Shown one piece after another: positions 61,012 through 64,000 of a stretch of 64,000 nucleotides of DNA. Each line of letters begins with the position of its first letter. Position 1 is the stretch's first letter. The stretch spans positions 1 through 64,000 of the forward strand of contig NZ_JNZA01000016.1 in NCBI RefSeq assembly GCF_000717345.1, given 5' to 3'. Origin of the DNA: Streptomyces lydicus. Lineage in GTDB: Bacteria; Actinomycetota; Actinomycetes; Streptomycetales; Streptomycetaceae. A program made the position numbers and the translations under genes. The notes beneath the pieces are model-generated. The model did no database searches. It saw only the letters and a program-made list of their open reading frames with translations, and had not been told where the DNA came from.

Positions 61012-62058
61012 CTAGGGCCGCGCCGCCAGGGCGAGGAAGCGCTCGGCGAGCGGATGGGCGTCGCGGGCGGGCAGTGCCAGGTGGACGGGCACGGCCGGCG
61101 CGTTCTTGAGCCGTACGTAGCGGATCCCGGGATGCGGATGGCGCTCGGCCACCGGTTCCGGGGCCACGCCGACGCCGTGCCCGGCGGCGACCGCCTCCAG
61201 CCACTCGTCGAAGTTCCCCGCGGTGCACACCGGTTGGGGCCGCCGGTCCGCCGGCCACAGCTCCGGCCGGGTGCTGCCGGTGACGGTGTTGACCACCAGC
61301 GGCAGATCGGCCAGCTCGGCCCAGTCCAGCACCCGGCGGCGCGCCACGGCCCGCAGGGCGGCCTGCCGGGCGGCGGCCGGGCCCCTGCCGCCGGGGCGGG
61401 GCGGCGGACCCGGCGTGCGGTGCGCGGCGGAGTCCCCGGCGGGCGGCAGCGGCGTACGGGGCAGCGCGGCGACCCGCGGCTCGTGGAGCAGCAGCGCGGT
61501 GCGCAGCCCGGCGTCGCCGGGGACCTCGCCGCGCACCACCGCGACGTCCGACTCCCCGGTCTCCAGCCCGGCGAGCGGGGAGTCCCGGCGCACCAGCCGC
61601 ACCCCGGCCCCGGTCGCCGCCTCGAAGGCCGCGGTGAGCGGGGTGCACGCGGCGGGCAGCAGCGAGGTGAAGCCCAGCCGCAGCAGCGCGCGGCCGGTGG
61701 GCGGGCGCAGCGCGGCGGCCAGCCGGGGGAGCAGCGGGGCCAGTTCGGCGTGCAGCCGCCGGCCGGCGTCGGTGAGTTCGACGCGGCGGGTCGTACGGTC
61801 CAGCAGCCGGGCGCCGAGCGTGGTCTCCAGCGCGCGGACGGTCCGGGTCAGCGCCGGCTGGCCGATCCGCAGCCGGTCGGCGGCGTGGGTGAAGCTGCGT
61901 TCCTCGGCGACCGCGAGGAAGCCGCGCAGATGCCGCAGGGCGATGCCGTCCAGACCGCCGAGGGCGTCGAGCACCCCGCCGTCCCCGCCCTCGTCCCCGC
62001 CGCCGGACCGGCCCCGGACCCCGGTTCCGTCGCTGTCCCCGCCTCCGCCGTCATTCAT
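61012..62058 (-). CDS. LysR-family transcriptional regulator
   Basis: The 348-residue protein has a Gly/Asp-rich N-terminal extension (1-37), then the winged HTH (LRHLRGFLAVAEERSFTHAADRLRIGQPALTRTVRALE, about 42-79) and an effector domain. A Pro/Ala/Arg-rich insert lies at about 210-240. It diverges from an MFS gene whose start is 133 bases away, a regulator/target pair. Methionines inside the extension could be later starts, but none is seen before the HTH except MNDGG. Confidence 0.86.
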   Translation of the reverse strand: MNDGGGGDSDGTGVRGRSGGGDEGGDGGVLDALGGLDGIALRHLRGFLAVAEERSFTHAADRLRIGQPALTRTVRALETTLGARLLDRTTRRVELTDAGRRLHAELAPLLPRLAAALRPPTGRALLRLGFTSLLPAACTPLTAAFEAATGAGVRLVRRDSPLAGLETGESDVAVVRGEVPGDAGLRTALLLHEPRVAALPRTPLPPAGDSAAHRTPGPPPRPGGRGPAAARQAALRAVARRRVLDWAELADLPLVVNTVTGSTRPELWPADRRPQPVCTAGNFDEWLEAVAAGHGVGVAPEPVAERHPHPGIRYVRLKNAPAVPVHLALPARDAHPLAERFLALAARP

Positions 62059-62191
62059 GCCGCCTCAGCATAAGTGCACCCCACCAGGCATTTCCCCGGG
62101 CATCCGGAGACTTCCTACGTTTCCCCCGTCGGTCCATCCACCCGGAGCGCGGCACCCCCGGCGCTCCGCACGATCACGGGAGTTGAGCACG

Positions 62192-63448
62192 GTGCGCAAG
62201 GTCTGGCTGCTGACGCTGGGGGCGTTCACCCTCGGCCTGGACGCCTATGTGATGGCCGGGCTGCTGCCGGTCCTCGCGGACGACATCGGCACCCGGGTGT
62301 CGCTGGCGGGCCAGCTGGTGACGGTCTTCACGCTGGCCTACGCCCTCTCCGCGCCCCTGGTCGCCGGCCTGTTCTCCGGCGTACGGCCCCGGGTGCTGCT
62401 GCTCGCCGCGCTGGCCGTCTTCACGCTCGGCAACGCCGCGACCGCCCTGGCCCCTTCGCTGGGCGCCCTGCTCGCCGCCCGCGCCGTGGCGGGCGCCGGG
62501 GCCGGGGTCTACTCCGCGCTGTCCACGGCCGCGGCCGCCGCGCTGGCGCCCGAGGGGCGGCGCGGGCGGGCGCTGGCGGTGGTGATGGGCGGGATGAGTG
62601 CGGGCACCGTCCTCGGCGTGCCGATCGGGGTGCTGCTGGCCGAGCACACCGGCTGGCGGGCCACGATGTGGCTGCTCACGGGCCTCGGCGCGGTGGCGCT
62701 CGCCGGTCTCGCGGCCCGGCTGCCCGAGGTGCCGGCCGGGCCCGCGGTGCCGGTGCGGGAGCGGCTGGCGGCGCTCACGGACCGCGCGCTGGCGCCCGTC
62801 GTCGGGGTGTCCTTCCTGGCCGCGGTGGCCAGCCTCGGCCTGTACACCTACCTCGCGCCGGTGCTGGCCGCGGCGGGCGGCATCGGCGGGGTCGCGCCGT
62901 ACCTGTGGGCCTGGGGTGCCGGCGGGGTGCTGGGCAGTGTCCTGGCCGGGCCGCTGGTGGACCGTACGGGACCCGCCCGGGTGCCGTTCCGGCGGGCCGG
63001 GCGGACCCCGGCGCACCCGGCGGGCGGCGGGACGGACCGGGGCGGGCGGGCCCGGGCCCTGGTCGGCGGCGTGCTGGTGGTCGTCGTCGCCGCGCAGGCC
63101 CTGCTGCCCCGGCTGGCCGCCGTGGCGCTGCCCGGCGCGGTGGCCGCGCTGGTGGCGTGGGGCGCGGCGGGCTGGGCGCTGCAGGTGCCCCAGCAGCACC
63201 GGCTGCTGGAACTGGCCGGACCGCGCGGCACGGTCGCCCTCGCGCTGAACAACTCGGCGCTCTACCTGGGCAGTGCGGTCGGCTCCGCGCTCGGCGGACT
63301 GGCGCTCGGGGCGGGCCTGGCGCCGGACGCGCTGCCGTGGGCGGCCGCCGCGGTGGCGGCGGCCGCCCTCGCCGTCCACCTGGCGGCGGGCCGACGCTCC
63401 CGGGTTGCCGCGGGCGTGAGTACCCTTGGCAGTTATGAGCACTCTTGA
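62192..63448 (+). CDS. MFS transporter (drug/sugar efflux-like)
   Basis: From the GTG at 62192 (GGGAG 9 bases before) the product is 418 residues with twelve helices. The motif LDAYVMAGLLPVLADDIG in TM1 and RAVAGAGAGVYSALSTAAAAAL in TM4 resemble the AraJ/arabinose-efflux and CmlA-type group. A Gly/Arg-rich loop lies in the middle (RAGRTPAHPAGGGTDRGGR). The divergent LysR regulator probably controls it. Its last 14 bases overlap the DUF3039 gene. The substrate is unknown. Confidence 0.85.
   Translation: MRKVWLLTLGAFTLGLDAYVMAGLLPVLADDIGTRVSLAGQLVTVFTLAYALSAPLVAGLFSGVRPRVLLLAALAVFTLGNAATALAPSLGALLAARAVAGAGAGVYSALSTAAAAALAPEGRRGRALAVVMGGMSAGTVLGVPIGVLLAEHTGWRATMWLLTGLGAVALAGLAARLPEVPAGPAVPVRERLAALTDRALAPVVGVSFLAAVASLGLYTYLAPVLAAAGGIGGVAPYLWAWGAGGVLGSVLAGPLVDRTGPARVPFRRAGRTPAHPAGGGTDRGGRARALVGGVLVVVVAAQALLPRLAAVALPGAVAALVAWGAAGWALQVPQQHRLLELAGPRGTVALALNNSALYLGSAVGSALGGLALGAGLAPDALPWAAAAVAAAALAVHLAAGRRSRVAAGVSTLGSYEHS
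63421..63426 (+). promoter_or_regulatory. -10 element of the DUF3039 gene, leaderless transcript likely
   Basis: TACCCT lies 8 bases before the ATG at 63435, inside the 3' end of the MFS gene, with no ribosome binding site. Confidence 0.4.
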
Positions 63449-63728
63449 GCCCGAGCGCGGGGCAGGCACGGGGACCCTCGTAGAGCCGACACCACAGGTG
63501 TCGCACGGCGACGGCGACCACGAGCGCTTCGCCCACTACGTCCAGAAGGACAAGATCATGGCGAGCGCGCTCGACGGTACCCCCGTCGTGGCGCTCTGCG
63601 GCAAGGTCTGGGTACCGGGCCGTGACCCCAAGAAGTACCCGGTCTGCCCCATGTGCAAGGAGATCTTCGAGTCCATGGGCGCCGGTGGCGACAAGGACAA
63701 GGGCGGCAAGGACGGCGGCAAGAAGTAA
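63435..63728 (+). CDS. DUF3039 family small protein
   Basis: The 97-residue protein has an acidic N-terminus, then HERFAHYVQKDKIMASALDGTPVVALCGKVWVP and YPVCPMCKEIF, a Cys-rich pattern (CGK...CPMC) that probably binds zinc. The tail is Gly/Lys/Asp-rich. DUF3039 proteins are actinobacterial and of unknown function. It is probably transcribed from its own leaderless promoter within the MFS gene. Confidence 0.88.
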   Translation: MSTLEPERGAGTGTLVEPTPQVSHGDGDHERFAHYVQKDKIMASALDGTPVVALCGKVWVPGRDPKKYPVCPMCKEIFESMGAGGDKDKGGKDGGKK

Positions 63729-63815
63729 CGCCGCGGGCCGCACGCCCCAGCAGAACAGCAGGAGCCGCAGGACGTCGTGACCGGTGTCGTGCGGTGGCGG
63801 TGCCCCGCCGTGGGT

Positions 63816-63846
63816 ACGGGCCCGGGCCCTCGTGGACCGGGCCCGT
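63816..63846 (+). terminator. hairpin terminator of the DUF3039 gene
   Basis: ACGGGCCCGG (63816-63825) pairs with CCGGGCCCGT (63837-63846) across an 11-base loop. Bases 63847-64000 show no gene. Confidence 0.7.
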
Positions 63847-64000
63847 CGGCGTTCCCGCGCGCGGCCGGCGCCGCGGACGGGCCCGGCCGCCCGCCGCGGC
63901 GCACAACCGCCCCCGCCGCCCCGGGGATTGCGCCGCCTCCCGCCCCGGCCCGCCCCTCGTGACGGCCCTCTTCGGGTGAACGGGAAACGGCCGGGGCGGG

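Overview
The window is high-GC actinobacterial DNA. Gene content and order fit a Streptomyces chromosome core region: adjacent pkaA/pkaB-type kinases, prfB, ftsE-ftsX, an S41 protease, smpB, ssrA (tag ANTKRDSFALAA), narK-nnaR, sigU-rsuA, a HelD-type helicase, an NAD malic enzyme, hup and murA. There are frequent GTG/TTG starts, ATGA overlaps, apparently leaderless promoters (TAGNNT 6-7 nt before the start codon) and no CRISPR, integrase or transposase. Calls come from reading the sequence; no database search was run.

Region 1 (about 1-22,100) is a cell-surface glycopolymer locus. It holds a teichoic-acid-type ABC exporter (ATPase cut by the window edge, plus permease), a TetR regulator, two large proteins that join a family-2 glycosyltransferase to a CDP-glycerol/polyol-phosphate polymerase domain, two further GT2 proteins with C-terminal extensions, galE, two SAM methyltransferases and a Tat-exported PIG-L deacetylase. 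In its middle is a translationally coupled yfhO - polyprenyl-phosphate sugar synthase - gtrA operon, the same three components that glycosylate lipoteichoic acid outside the membrane in Bacillus/Listeria (YfhO-CsbB-GtcA). The inferred product is a decorated anionic wall polymer.

Region 2 (22,400-27,100) is a carbohydrate ABC importer (lipoprotein and two permeases, no ATPase). Its MalF-like permease carries an unusual extracytoplasmic insertion. About 0.9 kb of non-coding DNA with two short tandem-repeat arrays follows. Region 3 (27,100-41,200) holds an FHA-FtsK/EccC-like ATPase divergent from two Ser/Thr kinases, then prfB, a sortase-type (LAETG) Thr/Gly-rich wall protein, a zinc-ribbon membrane protein, ftsEX, an S41 protease, smpB and ssrA, punctuated by strong terminators.

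Region 4 (41,200-46,500) is accessory: an MFS exporter divergent from a LysR regulator, then a lasso-peptide-like B2 protease and a very divergent asparagine-synthetase-like cyclase with no recognisable precursor or B1 gene. Region 5 (46,400-52,450) is nitrate assimilation (narK, nnaR, both with GlnR-box-like sites), a methyltransferase, a CGNR zinc-finger regulator and the sigU/rsuA pair. Region 6 (52,500-64,000) holds the helicase, a probable structured small RNA ending in a strong terminator, malic enzyme, HU, murA, a YqgE/AlgH protein, an unidentified protein, a LysR/MFS pair and a DUF3039 protein.

The points most worth a second look are the degenerate lasso-like pair, the coupled YfhO/GT2/GtrA trio inside a polymer locus, the Ig-like insertion in the sugar permease, the atypical-codon insert in the FHA-FtsK protein, the candidate small RNA, and the GlnR-like boxes.
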